Origin: an uncultured Acidobacteriota bacterium
Lineage (GTDB): Bacteria; Acidobacteriota; Thermoanaerobaculia; Gp7-AA8
Assembly (NCBI GenBank): GCA_937870635.1
Contig: CALMZP010000118.1
Coordinates: forward strand, 1-64,000
DNA: 64,000 bases
Direction of reading: 5' to 3'
Below the pieces are notes generated by a model, which was not told the DNA's origin, searched no databases, and saw only the letters and a list, made by a program, of their open reading frames with translations. A program made the translations under genes and the position numbers. This document shows, one piece after another, positions 54,406 through 63,308 of this stretch; the stretch's first letter is position 1; every line of letters starts with the position of its first letter.

Positions 54406-55343
54406 CAGAACACCACGAGGATCTCCGGCGCGTGCGATCCGACGAAGATCTCCTGTCCTTCGGTGGAACAGATCACGCCCGGATATCGCTCCGGCTCGCC
54501 GCGGGCACCTCGAATCGCACTCGCAATCCGTTCGCGTGATTCGCGAATCACGAATGGACGGACGCCGCGCGCCACACCATCCTCGACGAGATCGGCGGCC
54601 GCGACGAAGATGCTCACCGTGGCGGTCAGCGGATCGTAACGGCCTCCAGCGATCAAAAGAATGTCGAGATGCGTCGCTGGTGCTTCGAACGGCGCGCCGT
54701 CGTGCCGGACCACCACATTCGAGAGCCGGGGCAGCGGGACGTCGGCGAAGGAGCTTCGTCTCATGGCCGCCGGTCTGTCGCCTCGGAGCAGGTCCACCGC
54801 CTTGACCGGACGTCCGGCGTCATCGAACTCGAACGACGGTTCGTCGCGGACCGATAACCACCCCGGCCATCGAATCGCAGCGTGGCCGTGTTCGGCGGGA
54901 TGCCCGGCTGCTTCGTGCAGGAGCACCGAAGCGCTTCCGTTTTTCCAGATCATCGGAATGCCATGCGCGTGGGCCGACTGGTCGATTTCCCGCGCTGCGA
55001 TCCGCAACAGGCGCTCCCGATCGGCGTCTGCGTGAGCCGGAGACGTGACGACCGACAGCGCTCCTGCCGACAAAGTGATCACCGATTCCGTGATGACTGA
55101 CGCAGGTGTCCGGCGCGCCGTCGCGACGATGCGAGCCTCCAGACGGGCCTGTCCGCCGACGACGGTGGAGCGAGCGGCGCTCATCTCCTGTTCGGACAGA
55201 TCGAGGAGCTCACGATCGACCGCGTCGGTCGCGACGATCTCGGAGCCGAGGAGAGTCGCTTCGCCGTGGGTGAGCCGCCGATCGTGAAGAATGTCCGGCG
55301 AGCCGAGACTCCATCGCTCGTCACGGGAGACGATGGAAAACAT
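54405..55343 (-). CDS. TldD-like (PmbA/U62 family) metallopeptidase, short form
   Basis: The zinc motif HEAAGH (in SVLLHEAAGHPAEHGHA) fits TldD's HExxxH, and the C-terminal GGRYDPLTATVSIFVA resembles TldD's GGxVDxxTGxF strand. At 312 residues it is far shorter than TldD (~480), missing much of the N-terminal domain. TldD/E digests unfolded leader peptides, including those of microcins and RiPPs. Both neighbours overlap it (TGATG at each end), placing it in a kinase - peptidase - unknown string. Assignment is by motif; the family link needs a profile search. Confidence 0.68.
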   Translation of the reverse strand: MFSIVSRDERWSLGSPDILHDRRLTHGEATLLGSEIVATDAVDRELLDLSEQEMSAARSTVVGGQARLEARIVATARRTPASVITESVITLSAGALSVVTSPAHADADRERLLRIAAREIDQSAHAHGIPMIWKNGSASVLLHEAAGHPAEHGHAAIRWPGWLSVRDEPSFEFDDAGRPVKAVDLLRGDRPAAMRRSSFADVPLPRLSNVVVRHDGAPFEAPATHLDILLIAGGRYDPLTATVSIFVAAADLVEDGVARGVRPFVIRESRERIASAIRGARGEPERYPGVICSTEGQEIFVGSHAPEILVVF

Positions 55344-57400
55344 CAGTTCATGACGTACGCGAACGTCTTGTTCTGCGCGTTGTACGTGATGGTCAGCCGC
55401 TGCGTCGTTCCGGGACGGAAGTTGTAGGGCAGCGTGTGATGCTCGTTGACTCTCTGGCCCGGCACGACGATCCAGACCTGCAGATCGGTGTTCTTCGGGA
55501 CGATCTGCGTCGTCGCGTTCACCGGCTTCGGAGTTCTCCGGCGGATGAAGCGGCCTCCCGCCTCGAAGAGATTCTCCTGAACGATCGTGTCGGCCCCGGC
55601 CCTAACGATGATGTAGCCCTCGTTGAACGGGTGCGTGAAGGTCGTGGTCAGCAGTGCCGGTTGGACCGCGGGGAGGGTGCCAGTCGGGCCCCGCTGCGGC
55701 TGCTTGGCCTGCCCCTGCGCATTCGCAGCACGCTGGTCACGCGCAACACGGGCCGCTTCCACCTTGGCCTGCTCTTCCTGCGCGGTCTGCAGATAGCGCT
55801 CGACGTCGGGGTGATTCGGATTCAGCGAATGCGACGTCTGCAGCACCATGATCGCCTCGGGATACTTCTTCTGGTTGATGAGAGCGATCCCTTCGTCGAG
55901 TTTCTGCTGCGCGAGAATGACTTGGGCGCGGCCGATGTCTTCCTGCGTCCGCAGCGCCGAGATTTTCTGAAGAAGGACGTTCACGGCCGGTGAGTTCGGC
56001 GCGATCCTGGCCAGCTCTTCGAAACGGTCGTAGGCATCACGAACGCGCCCCTGCCGCAGGAACTCGTTTCCCTCGGTGCGGAGCTGCCGCTCCCTCTCGC
56101 GCAACTCCACCGCCGCGGTGTCAGTGACGGGCACGGGCACGTGGCGATTACGAATGGTTACGACCGCGATGAGCAGTCCGGCCGCAAGAAGAAAGACGAT
56201 CGCCGCCGCCAGGGGTGCCGGAACTTTCCGGCCCATCTTCGGATGTGCGTTGAGCTGATTGAGCGTCTGGCTGAATTTGTCGACGACCGGATTCTTCCTT
56301 GTACTGAACGCCGCTGCAGCACCTGCGGCCGCGGGCCGCGTTCCGGCCGATCCCGCGCCGACGCGGCGTGCGGCGGAACCTCCATCGTCCACTTGCGCCG
56401 CTTCGGGGAACGGCATTTCCATGGTTGGAAGGCGGTCGCGATCATTCGTGACGACCGTTTCCTCGTTGAGCATGGGCTCGGCGCGCTTGGGCCGCTCGCC
56501 GCGGACGACGGCCCTGAGTGCGCTCGCGAGCTCACGGCCGCGCTGATAACGCTTGGCGGGATCCTTGGCCAGGCACTGCGCGACGACTTCTTCGAAGCCC
56601 TCGGGAATCTGCGGGTTGATCTCGTGCAGCGGTGGGAACGGCTCGTGGACGATCTTGTACGAGATCGACGTGAGCGAATCGCCGCCAAAAGGCTTGCGCC
56701 GCGTCAGGCTCTCGTAGAGGCAGATGCCGAGCGAGAACAGATCGGTGCGGCCGTCGACCGGCGTCCCTTTGATCTGCTCCGGGGCCATGTAGTTGGGCGT
56801 GCCGAGGAACTGGCCGGTGCTGGTGAGGTTGCCGCCGCCGGTGGCGATTTTGGCGATGCCGAAGTCCATGATCTTCGCTCGATTGCCGTCGAGAAGAATG
56901 ATGTTGGCGGGCTTCACGTCGCGATGGACGATTCCCTTGGAGTGCGCGAAGTCGAGCGCGTCAGCGATCTGCGCGATGAGCTCCCCGATCTGCTCGAAGG
57001 TCAGCGCCCGTCCCTGCGCGAGCACCTCTTTGAGATTGCTGCCCTCCACGTACTCCATGGCGATGAAGTTCATCGCCGTCGGTTCGTCCTGGCCGATGTC
57101 GAAGACCGTGACGATGGAAGGGTGGTTGAGGATGCCCGCTGCCTGCGCCTCGCGGATGAAGCGCTGCTGGAATTCCTTGGTTTCGTCGTCGTCGTAGTTC
57201 GCGGCCGGCCGGATCGTCTTCAGCGCAACGAGGCGGCCGATGAGCGGATCTTTGGCGAGGTAGACGATTCCCATCGCTCCCTTGCCAAGCTCACGCACAA
57301 CTTCATAACGGCCAAGTTTCAAATGGGGTAGTTCTCCGGCGGACTCGTACGTAGGAGCATCCGCGCCGGAACCGGTGGGGGGAGCTCCTCGAATGGACAA
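55343..57400 (-). CDS. Pkn-type Ser/Thr protein kinase with transmembrane helix and TPR region
   Basis: The 685-residue protein starts at TTG 57400 with an aggag site 8 bp before it. The kinase domain (about 30-300) has LGKGAMGIVYLAKD, VALKTI, the catalytic HRDVKPANI, DFG and GTPNYMAPEQ. A membrane helix (APLAAAIVFLLAAGLLIAVV) lies near 405, followed by periplasmic TPR-like helices (NEFLRQGRVRDAYDRFEELA) and a C-terminal beta-rich tail. It should sense an external cue and phosphorylate cytoplasmic proteins; the overlapping TldD-like gene may be in its pathway. Confidence 0.92.
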   Translation of the reverse strand: MSIRGAPPTGSGADAPTYESAGELPHLKLGRYEVVRELGKGAMGIVYLAKDPLIGRLVALKTIRPAANYDDDETKEFQQRFIREAQAAGILNHPSIVTVFDIGQDEPTAMNFIAMEYVEGSNLKEVLAQGRALTFEQIGELIAQIADALDFAHSKGIVHRDVKPANIILLDGNRAKIMDFGIAKIATGGGNLTSTGQFLGTPNYMAPEQIKGTPVDGRTDLFSLGICLYESLTRRKPFGGDSLTSISYKIVHEPFPPLHEINPQIPEGFEEVVAQCLAKDPAKRYQRGRELASALRAVVRGERPKRAEPMLNEETVVTNDRDRLPTMEMPFPEAAQVDDGGSAARRVGAGSAGTRPAAAGAAAAFSTRKNPVVDKFSQTLNQLNAHPKMGRKVPAPLAAAIVFLLAAGLLIAVVTIRNRHVPVPVTDTAAVELRERERQLRTEGNEFLRQGRVRDAYDRFEELARIAPNSPAVNVLLQKISALRTQEDIGRAQVILAQQKLDEGIALINQKKYPEAIMVLQTSHSLNPNHPDVERYLQTAQEEQAKVEAARVARDQRAANAQGQAKQPQRGPTGTLPAVQPALLTTTFTHPFNEGYIIVRAGADTIVQENLFEAGGRFIRRRTPKPVNATTQIVPKNTDLQVWIVVPGQRVNEHHTLPYNFRPGTTQRLTITYNAQNKTFAYVMN

Positions 57401-57489
57401 TGATAACTCCTGCGACCTGACACGCCCGGCCCGCCATTTTAAATTATGATCTACCGCCTGTTTGTGAAATCCCTGCTGAGGTTCCGGTC

Positions 57490-59595
57490 ATGAAAGTCTA
57501 CTCTGGAAACGAGATCCGTAACGTCGCGCTGGCAGGTCACAACGATACCGGCAAGACCACCCTGGTCTCCCAGCTCCTGTTCAACTCCGGCGGCGTCACG
57601 CGGCTCGGCCGCATCGAGGACGGCACCACCGTCACCGATTTCGACCCGGATGAGATCGAGCGCAAGCACTCCATTTCCGCCGCGATCGCGTTCGCGGAAT
57701 GGAAAGACACGAAGATCAACCTCCTGGATACCCCCGGCTTCGGGATTTTCCTCATGGAAACCCGCACCTCGATGCGCGTCGCCGATGCCGCCGCGATCGT
57801 CGTCAGCGCCGTGACCGGCGTAGAAGTGACAACCGAGAAGGTCTGGAAGTTCGCCGACGAGTTCAACCTCCCCCGCCTCGTGATCGCCAACAAGATGGAC
57901 CGGGAGCGGGCCTCCTTCTCCCGCACACTCGACGCCCTGCAGAAGAAGTTCGGGAAGAACGTCGTCCCCATTCAGATCCCGATGGGCGAAGAGAAGGACT
58001 TCTCGGGGATCATCGATCTCATCTCCATGAAGGCCTACCGTTACCCGGCCGACACGTCCGGAAAAGTCGAGATCGCGGACATCCCGGCCGAGTACAAGGA
58101 CGAAGCTGCCCAGTGGCGCGAGAAACTGATCGAGAAGGTCGCTGAGGGCGACGACAAGCTCATGGAGAAGTTCTTCGATCAGGGAGGCCTCTCTCAGGAA
58201 GATCTCGTCGACGGCCTGAGGCGCGAAGTCCTCCACCATCAGATTTACCCGATGCTCCTCACCTCGGCTTCCCACAACGTCGGCGGACACGCCGTTCTCG
58301 ATGCCTTCGTGTCCCTCCTGCCGGCTGCAGACGAAGTGAAAACGATCGAAGGAAAAGACAAGAAAGGCGAGGCCATCACGTTCGACCGCCGGGCCGAAGC
58401 TTTCCCCGGGGCACTCGTTTTCAAGACTTTCTCGGACCCCTTCTCCGGACGGGTGTCACTCTTCCGCGTGTTCAGCGGCACATTGAAATCCGACGCCACC
58501 TACTGGAACGCGTCGCGCGATCACGAGGAGCGCGTCGGCAAGCTCCAGCTCCTTCAGGGCAAGCAGCAAAGCCCCGTCTCAGAGTTGAAAGCGGGCGACA
58601 TCGGCGCCGTCGCCAAGCTCAAGGACGTGCACACGGGCGACACGCTCTCCGCCAGGGACCACGTCATCACCTTCCCCTTCGTCACCTACCCGGAGCCGGC
58701 CATATCCTTTGCATTGGAAGCCAAGGCCCGCGGCGACGAAGACAAGCTCGGGACGGCGATCGCCCGCATCGTGGAGGAAGATCCAACGATCAAGTTCGGC
58801 CGCGACGAGCAGACCAAAGAGCTCCTCATCAGCGGTCAGGGACAGCTTCACGTCGAGATCGTCGTCTCGAAGCTCAAGAAGAAATACGGCGTCGATGTGA
58901 TCCTGCATCCGCCGAAGGTTCCGTATCGCGAGACGATCACGCGCGCGTCCGATGCGCACGGGCGGCACAAAAAGCAGTCCGGCGGCCACGGCCAGTTCGC
59001 CGACTGCAAGATCACGATGGAGCCGCTGCCGCGCGGTGCTGATTTCGAATTCGTGGACGAGATCTTCGGAGGCGCGATTCCGCGTCAGTACATCCCCGCC
59101 GTCGAGAAAGGCATTCAGGAAGCGCGCGTGAAGGGCTATCTGGCCGGATTTCCGGTCGTCGACTTCCGCGTCCGCCTCAAGGACGGCCAGTATCACGACG
59201 TCGACTCCTCGGAAATGGCGTTCAAGATCGCCGGCTCGCTCGCGTTCCAGCAGGGCATGGAGCAGGGCAAGCCGACGCTCCTCGAGCCGATCATGCACGT
59301 GGACATCACCGCCCCCGGCGAGTACATCGGCGCCCTCACCGGCGACCTGACCTCACGTCGCGGAAAGATGGAAGGCGTCGATGCTGAGGCTGACGGAGAC
59401 TCGCAGACATTGAAAGCGCGCGTACCGCTCGCCGAGATGCTCACGTACGGCTCGACGCTCCGGTCGATCACTCAGGGCCGCGGCACGTTCCACATGGAGT
59501 ACTCGCACTACGAAGAAGTGCCGCGCAACCTGCAGGAGAAGATCATCGCCGAGTCGAAGAAGGCGAAGGAAGCCGCGCAGGCAGCACACCACTGA
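57490..59595 (+). CDS. EF-G paralogue (FusA2/spdEFG2-like) lacking the catalytic histidine
   Basis: The 701-residue GTPase has all EF-G domains. G1 reads GHNDTGKTTL, G3 reads LDTPGFG and G4 reads NKMD. In translocating EF-G the DTPGH histidine positions catalytic water; here it is Phe. That, and overall sequence, fits the second EF-G group (spdEFG2) rather than the main factor. Domain IV is intact (PPKVPYRETI; HKKQSGGHGQFADCKI) and domain V carries LEPIMHVDITAPGEYIGALT. Probable roles are recycling or stress translation. Confidence 0.9.
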   Translation: MKVYSGNEIRNVALAGHNDTGKTTLVSQLLFNSGGVTRLGRIEDGTTVTDFDPDEIERKHSISAAIAFAEWKDTKINLLDTPGFGIFLMETRTSMRVADAAAIVVSAVTGVEVTTEKVWKFADEFNLPRLVIANKMDRERASFSRTLDALQKKFGKNVVPIQIPMGEEKDFSGIIDLISMKAYRYPADTSGKVEIADIPAEYKDEAAQWREKLIEKVAEGDDKLMEKFFDQGGLSQEDLVDGLRREVLHHQIYPMLLTSASHNVGGHAVLDAFVSLLPAADEVKTIEGKDKKGEAITFDRRAEAFPGALVFKTFSDPFSGRVSLFRVFSGTLKSDATYWNASRDHEERVGKLQLLQGKQQSPVSELKAGDIGAVAKLKDVHTGDTLSARDHVITFPFVTYPEPAISFALEAKARGDEDKLGTAIARIVEEDPTIKFGRDEQTKELLISGQGQLHVEIVVSKLKKKYGVDVILHPPKVPYRETITRASDAHGRHKKQSGGHGQFADCKITMEPLPRGADFEFVDEIFGGAIPRQYIPAVEKGIQEARVKGYLAGFPVVDFRVRLKDGQYHDVDSSEMAFKIAGSLAFQQGMEQGKPTLLEPIMHVDITAPGEYIGALTGDLTSRRGKMEGVDAEADGDSQTLKARVPLAEMLTYGSTLRSITQGRGTFHMEYSHYEEVPRNLQEKIIAESKKAKEAAQAAHH

Positions 59596-59626
59596 CCGTT
59601 AACCGTTAACGGTTAACGGTTAACGG
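59595..59626. repeat. GGTTAAC array, self-inverting, providing a stop codon
   Basis: Two CCGTTAA units face two TTAACGG units across a GTTAAC centre. On the minus strand it supplies the last residues (PLTVNR) and the TAA stop of the PEGA protein; the plus-strand EF-G stop is just outside. Confidence 0.88.
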
Positions 59627-60199
59627 CTGAAGCTTCACGTCGATGTGCACGATGTCGCGCTCCGCGTCGTCGGCTGCGGTCACGACGAAGTGGCGCTGCT
59701 GAAAGCCGGGGGCGACGATCTTCACGTCATAGCTTCCCGCCGCCGCGAAGTCGTACACCTCATCCTCGGAATCGAACTGTTTTGCCTGGCCGACGGCGAC
59801 GTCATTCACATAGACGACGGCGTCGGGGGGGCTCGACGTGATGAGCATTCCGCGCCGCGCGTTCATCCGGACGACGGCGTTCACGCCCTCCGGTCCGCCT
59901 TCGATCGTGGCGCGGGTCTCACCTTCGTACGGCGCGTTCGCCGGCGGCACGTTCGCACCCGCGTCACCGGGGAAGACGAGCGACGCGCCGGGCTCCGGCT
60001 CGCCGGGTGGCCCCCCCGAGCTGCGGCGCGCTTCAGACTGCGGACGAATGATGTTGACCAGGGTGTTGTCGCGATACCGCAGCCCGGTGATCACCGCCAG
60101 CGCGGCAAGCGATACGAGCACCGCTCCGATCGCGATCGGCACCCACCGGGGCATGACCGGAGCGCTCGGCTCCTGCTCGGGCGGTGGCAATTCGCTCAT
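59606..60199 (-). CDS. PEGA-domain membrane protein
   Basis: The 197-residue protein has a short cytoplasmic N-terminus, one membrane helix (WVPIAIGAVLVSLAALAVIT), a Pro/Gly-rich linker and a C-terminal PEGA domain (GMLITSSPPDAVVYVNDVAV; AAGSYDVKIVAPGFQQRHF). PEGA domains occur in surface-layer and kinase-associated proteins. The C-terminal PLTVNR and the stop are encoded by the GGTTAAC array. ATG 60199 overlaps the DUF2007 gene by ATGA. Confidence 0.85.
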   Translation of the reverse strand: MSELPPPEQEPSAPVMPRWVPIAIGAVLVSLAALAVITGLRYRDNTLVNIIRPQSEARRSSGGPPGEPEPGASLVFPGDAGANVPPANAPYEGETRATIEGGPEGVNAVVRMNARRGMLITSSPPDAVVYVNDVAVGQAKQFDSEDEVYDFAAAGSYDVKIVAPGFQQRHFVVTAADDAERDIVHIDVKLQPLTVNR

Positions 60200-60570
60200 T
60201 GCTCTGGTTCAGTCTCTGCAGACGCCGAATCGTCGATGTCCGCGGGGCCCTCATCGGTGACGACGGTCTCGGTGTCATCGTCGAGGCGTTCGTACGCGCG
60301 CTCGCGCTGCCGCAGGAGTGCCTGCGCGCGCTGTTCATCCTGCTGTCCTACGTAGATGCGAATATCGCCCATCGTGCCGAAGTTGATCGGCTCCATCGAG
60401 AATTTTACGTTCTCGATCTGCGCAGGAATCCCCTCGGCTTCAAGAAATCCGCGAAGCAGCGTGGCCTCATCCTCCGTGCCAGTGCTGGCGATCTCGATCC
60501 ATGTGACGTTCTCACCTTCGACGGTCTGAACGTTCTCCTGATCGACCGGGGGGCGGGCTTCGTCTGCCAT
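60196..60570 (-). CDS. DUF2007 domain protein
   Basis: The 124-residue protein has an N-terminal DUF2007 (putative signal-transducing, PII-like) domain: ATLLRGFLEAEGIPAQIENV and then DIRIYVGQQDEQRAQALLRQ. The acidic tail is disordered. Function unknown. It lies between selD and the PEGA protein in one leftward string, 12 bp after the selD stop. Confidence 0.85.
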   Translation of the reverse strand: MADEARPPVDQENVQTVEGENVTWIEIASTGTEDEATLLRGFLEAEGIPAQIENVKFSMEPINFGTMGDIRIYVGQQDEQRAQALLRQRERAYERLDDDTETVVTDEGPADIDDSASAETEPEQ

Positions 60571-60582
60571 TGTGCAATCTCC

Positions 60583-61653
60583 TCACGGGACGAGGCTGAT
60601 GAGTCCGCTCTCGTCCATCATCCTTCCAACCTTTGCACAGAACAGGCCGCCTTCGGTGGCGGCGCGCTCGAACGCCGCAGCACGTTCCGGGGCCATGGCG
60701 ATCAGCAGCCCGCCGCTCGTCTGCGCATCACACATCAATATGTATTCGGATTCCGAAACGGTCACCTTCACATGCGGGCGAAACGTCTCCGCGTTGCGCA
60801 CGGTGCCCCCTGGTCGATGTCCCCGCGCCAGATAATCGCGCGCGCCGTCGAGAACCGGAACCGCGCCGGCGCGGATCTCCGCGCCGAGACCGGCGCCGTC
60901 GCACATCTCACGCAGGTGGCCGACGAGACCATAACCGGTGATGTCGGTGGCAGCGCTGGCACCCGCTTCGACCATGATCGCCGCCGCGTCGCGGTTGAGC
61001 GCCATCATCCACTCGATCGCCTGATCGAGCGAAGGGGCGCCGCGTTTCAACAGACGGCTCTTCGTTCGCGCGCGATACGCGCTGACGAGAATCCCGTTGC
61101 CGATCGGTTTCGTCAGATAGAGGAAATCGCCGGCCTTTGCGGTCGAGTTGCGGACCAGGCGATCGACCGCGACGATGCCTGTGACCGCGAGGCCGTATTT
61201 CGGCACATCGTCGATGATCGTGTGCCCGCCGCCGATGGGAAACCCCGCCTCGGCGGCTTTCGCTGCGCCGCCGCGCAGAATCTCCTCGAGCGTCGACAGC
61301 GGCAGTTTGTCGGTCGGGAAGCCGGCAATGGCTAGACCCAGGATCGGGCGCGCGCCCATCGCGTAGACGTCGGAGACGGAGTTCGCCGCGGCGATCGCAC
61401 CGAACACGTACGGATCGTCGACGATCGGCGTGAAGAAATCGACGGTCTGGACGATCGCCTGATCGCCGCTGATTCGAAGAACCGCCGCGTCGTCCGCGGT
61501 TCTCGTTCCGACAAGAAGATCCCCCAGCCCTTCGTTCGAAGGGAGTTTCGAGAGCACGGAGCGCAGGTCATCCTGACCCAGCTTGCAGGCTCAACCGCCG
61601 GTGGTCGCAAACGACGACAACGCGGGGTAACTGGTGTGGAGCTTGTGCTTCAC
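60583..61653 (-). CDS. selD: Selenide, water dikinase, itself a selenoprotein (in-frame UGA at the active site)
   Basis: SelD makes selenophosphate for selenocysteine. The frame from GTG 61653 reads MKHKLHTSYPALSSFATTGG, then a TGA (61591-61593), then ACKLGQDDLRSVL and on without a break through GLGDLLVGTRTADDAAVLRI, MGARPILGLAIAGFP, GGGHTIIDDVPKYGLAVTG and ATDITGYGLVGHLREM. The UGA stands where E. coli has catalytic Cys17, three residues before the conserved Lys. It is therefore read as Sec21. A SECIS-like hairpin lies just downstream. An ATG-only call would miss ~33 residues, including the active site. Confidence 0.9.
61566..61593 (-). promoter_or_regulatory. Bacterial SECIS-like element
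   Basis: Twelve nt after the UGA the transcript can form GGUCA-GGA-UGACC, extendable by two wobble pairs. The apical loop begins with G about 17 nt from the UGA, within the accepted range for bacterial SECIS elements. Not folded computationally. Confidence 0.65.
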
Positions 61654-61678
61654 GGCGGGGAGTTTACTGCGAGATGGG

Positions 61679-61787
61679 ACTGGACCTTGGACCTTGGACC
61701 TTGGATCTTGACCTTGGATCTTGGATCTTGGAGTTTGGATCTTGGATTGATTCAAATCCAAAATCCAAAATCGCAAATCCAAAATCC
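61679..61787. repeat. Heptad arrays GACCTTG / GATTTTG, mixed inverted pair
   Basis: A long left arm (61679-61750) drifts from GACCTTG to GATCTTG, and the right arm (61755-61787) is the inverse GGATTTT type. One arm thus shows unit-to-unit change toward the sequence of the other. Confidence 0.85.
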
Positions 61788-61790
61788 CCA

Positions 61791-62072
61791 TCACGACGGT
61801 TTGATAACCGGTTCGCCGAGGACTGTGGCGCGGGCGGTTTCGCAGGCGGCGAGGATCTCCTGATACACGTTGAAGGCGAGCTCGGGATTGAGCGGCTCGG
61901 GTGCGTTTTTCGCGACGATCGCCGCGATCTGCGATGCGTAGTGAGAGGCCACCGGAAGGCGCTCGCCGGAATCGCGGATCATGCGGAAGCCAACCGAGAG
62001 CTCGTTCTCGAGCTCCTGGCGGAACGTGCCGGTGACGATATCGTTCTCGAGCGATTCGTAATTGACGTTCAT
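61791..62072 (-). CDS. Small uncharacterised protein
   Basis: The 93-residue product (ATG 62072) is probably all helical: YESLENDIVTGTFRQELENE, SVGFRMIRDSGERLPVASHY, VYQEILAACETARATV. No family recognised. It overlaps the upstream peptidase gene by ATGA and ends at the repeat array. Confidence 0.7.
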   Translation of the reverse strand: MNVNYESLENDIVTGTFRQELENELSVGFRMIRDSGERLPVASHYASQIAAIVAKNAPEPLNPELAFNVYQEILAACETARATVLGEPVIKPS

Positions 62073-63232
62073 CGGAGAAAGCGTTCCATCAGCTCGCGGT
62101 CTGCGCCGTACGCGACACGCACATCCTTTCCCTTCTGCGTGTGGAGGAAACCGATGTCCCTGTTGTCGAGAAACGTTGTGTACGCCTTCGCGAACCTCTC
62201 CGCCGCCGCCTCGGACTCCCACGACGTCTCGACGAGGACCGTCGGGATGCACGCCGCGTCGTGCGCGATCGTCACGCGGTCGGACATCCACCCGCGCGCA
62301 TTCTCTTTTCCGGCGAGAAAACCCCAATGGAACTCTCCGAGGTGCTCGACGCTGATGGTGGGAACCGGAAAGGGCGGCTTCGGTATGAATGTCTCCGGGG
62401 TGAAGCGCCCCTCGAAGTAATCGTCCGGATGCAGCAGCTCCCGCGTGGACCGCGGAGGATTGCTGTGAACGCGGTCGATCGCTTTCCAGCCGCCGCGGCG
62501 GTAGGCCTCGATCACGAAGCTCAAGCCCTGGAGATAAGGAAACTTCAGCGACTCGGCGAAATATCGGGGGGTGGAGGGATCGACGGTCATGTCGGCGCTG
62601 GCAGCTGACGCGAGCAGGCCGTCGAACATCGGCTGACGGACCAGCGTGTCGAAGTCGGCGCCGCTCTGTCCGATGAGGTACGCGAGCATCACCAGCGTCG
62701 CTTCACCCTCGAGGACCGAATGGTAGGCGAGGCTGCCGTCGGTATCTTTCTGAAGTGACAGCGCGCGGCGCCCGATCGCGTGATGCTGATCCTGCAGGGC
62801 GTGCACGAGCTCGTGGACGATGACTCCATCTGCCGTGGCGAGGCCACCGGGAAGATTCTGCAGGGCGGGGGGAGGTTCGGCGAGCGCGTAGTACGTGCGG
62901 GTGTCGGGATCGTAGTAAGCGAGCACCTGCGCTTCGTAAAGATCGATGAGCCTGTCGAACGGGTTGCCCGGGCCCTTCTCGATGAGGAGCAGCGCCTCGA
63001 GGATGCCCGCCCACTCGTCGATCGAGTACGGGAGGGTCCTGGTGAGCTGGTTCCGGAGGCGGTCGGGCAACTCGGCCCGGTCGATCGTTACGGACCGGAC
63101 CGGTTCCCGGAAGGTCAGACCGCGGATGCTCTCCACCGCTTCCATCTGCCGCTGGAGATCCGCCCCCGCAGCGGCAGAGACGGCTACGAAAAGGAAGGAA
63201 AGGAGGGCAACGGTGGCGGAAACCCGCGACAT
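62069..63232 (-). CDS. Secreted zinc metallopeptidase (HEXXH)
   Basis: The 387-residue protein has a signal peptide (TVALLSFLFVAVSAAAG) and a zincin motif HELVHALQDQH near residue 145, with a likely third ligand glutamate in VLEGEATLVM. The upstream DLYEAQVLAYYDPDTRTYYA block matches a bacterial family usually annotated as hypothetical or DUF-type peptidase. It is probably periplasmic. The downstream overlapping gene may be a small partner. Substrate unknown. Confidence 0.8.
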   Translation of the reverse strand: MSRVSATVALLSFLFVAVSAAAGADLQRQMEAVESIRGLTFREPVRSVTIDRAELPDRLRNQLTRTLPYSIDEWAGILEALLLIEKGPGNPFDRLIDLYEAQVLAYYDPDTRTYYALAEPPPALQNLPGGLATADGVIVHELVHALQDQHHAIGRRALSLQKDTDGSLAYHSVLEGEATLVMLAYLIGQSGADFDTLVRQPMFDGLLASAASADMTVDPSTPRYFAESLKFPYLQGLSFVIEAYRRGGWKAIDRVHSNPPRSTRELLHPDDYFEGRFTPETFIPKPPFPVPTISVEHLGEFHWGFLAGKENARGWMSDRVTIAHDAACIPTVLVETSWESEAAAERFAKAYTTFLDNRDIGFLHTQKGKDVRVAYGADRELMERFLR

Positions 63233-63308
63233 GGGCTGCTCAACGGGAGGCGGGAGGCGCCGATTCCTCCGGCGGCCAGTTTCCTGATCCCGGCGACTTT
63301 CACTTAGA

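Noticed and set aside
57451-58290. 279-codon minus-strand frame overlapping the EF-G paralogue
   Set aside because: Antisense to conserved GTPase motifs; no domain and no ribosome site.
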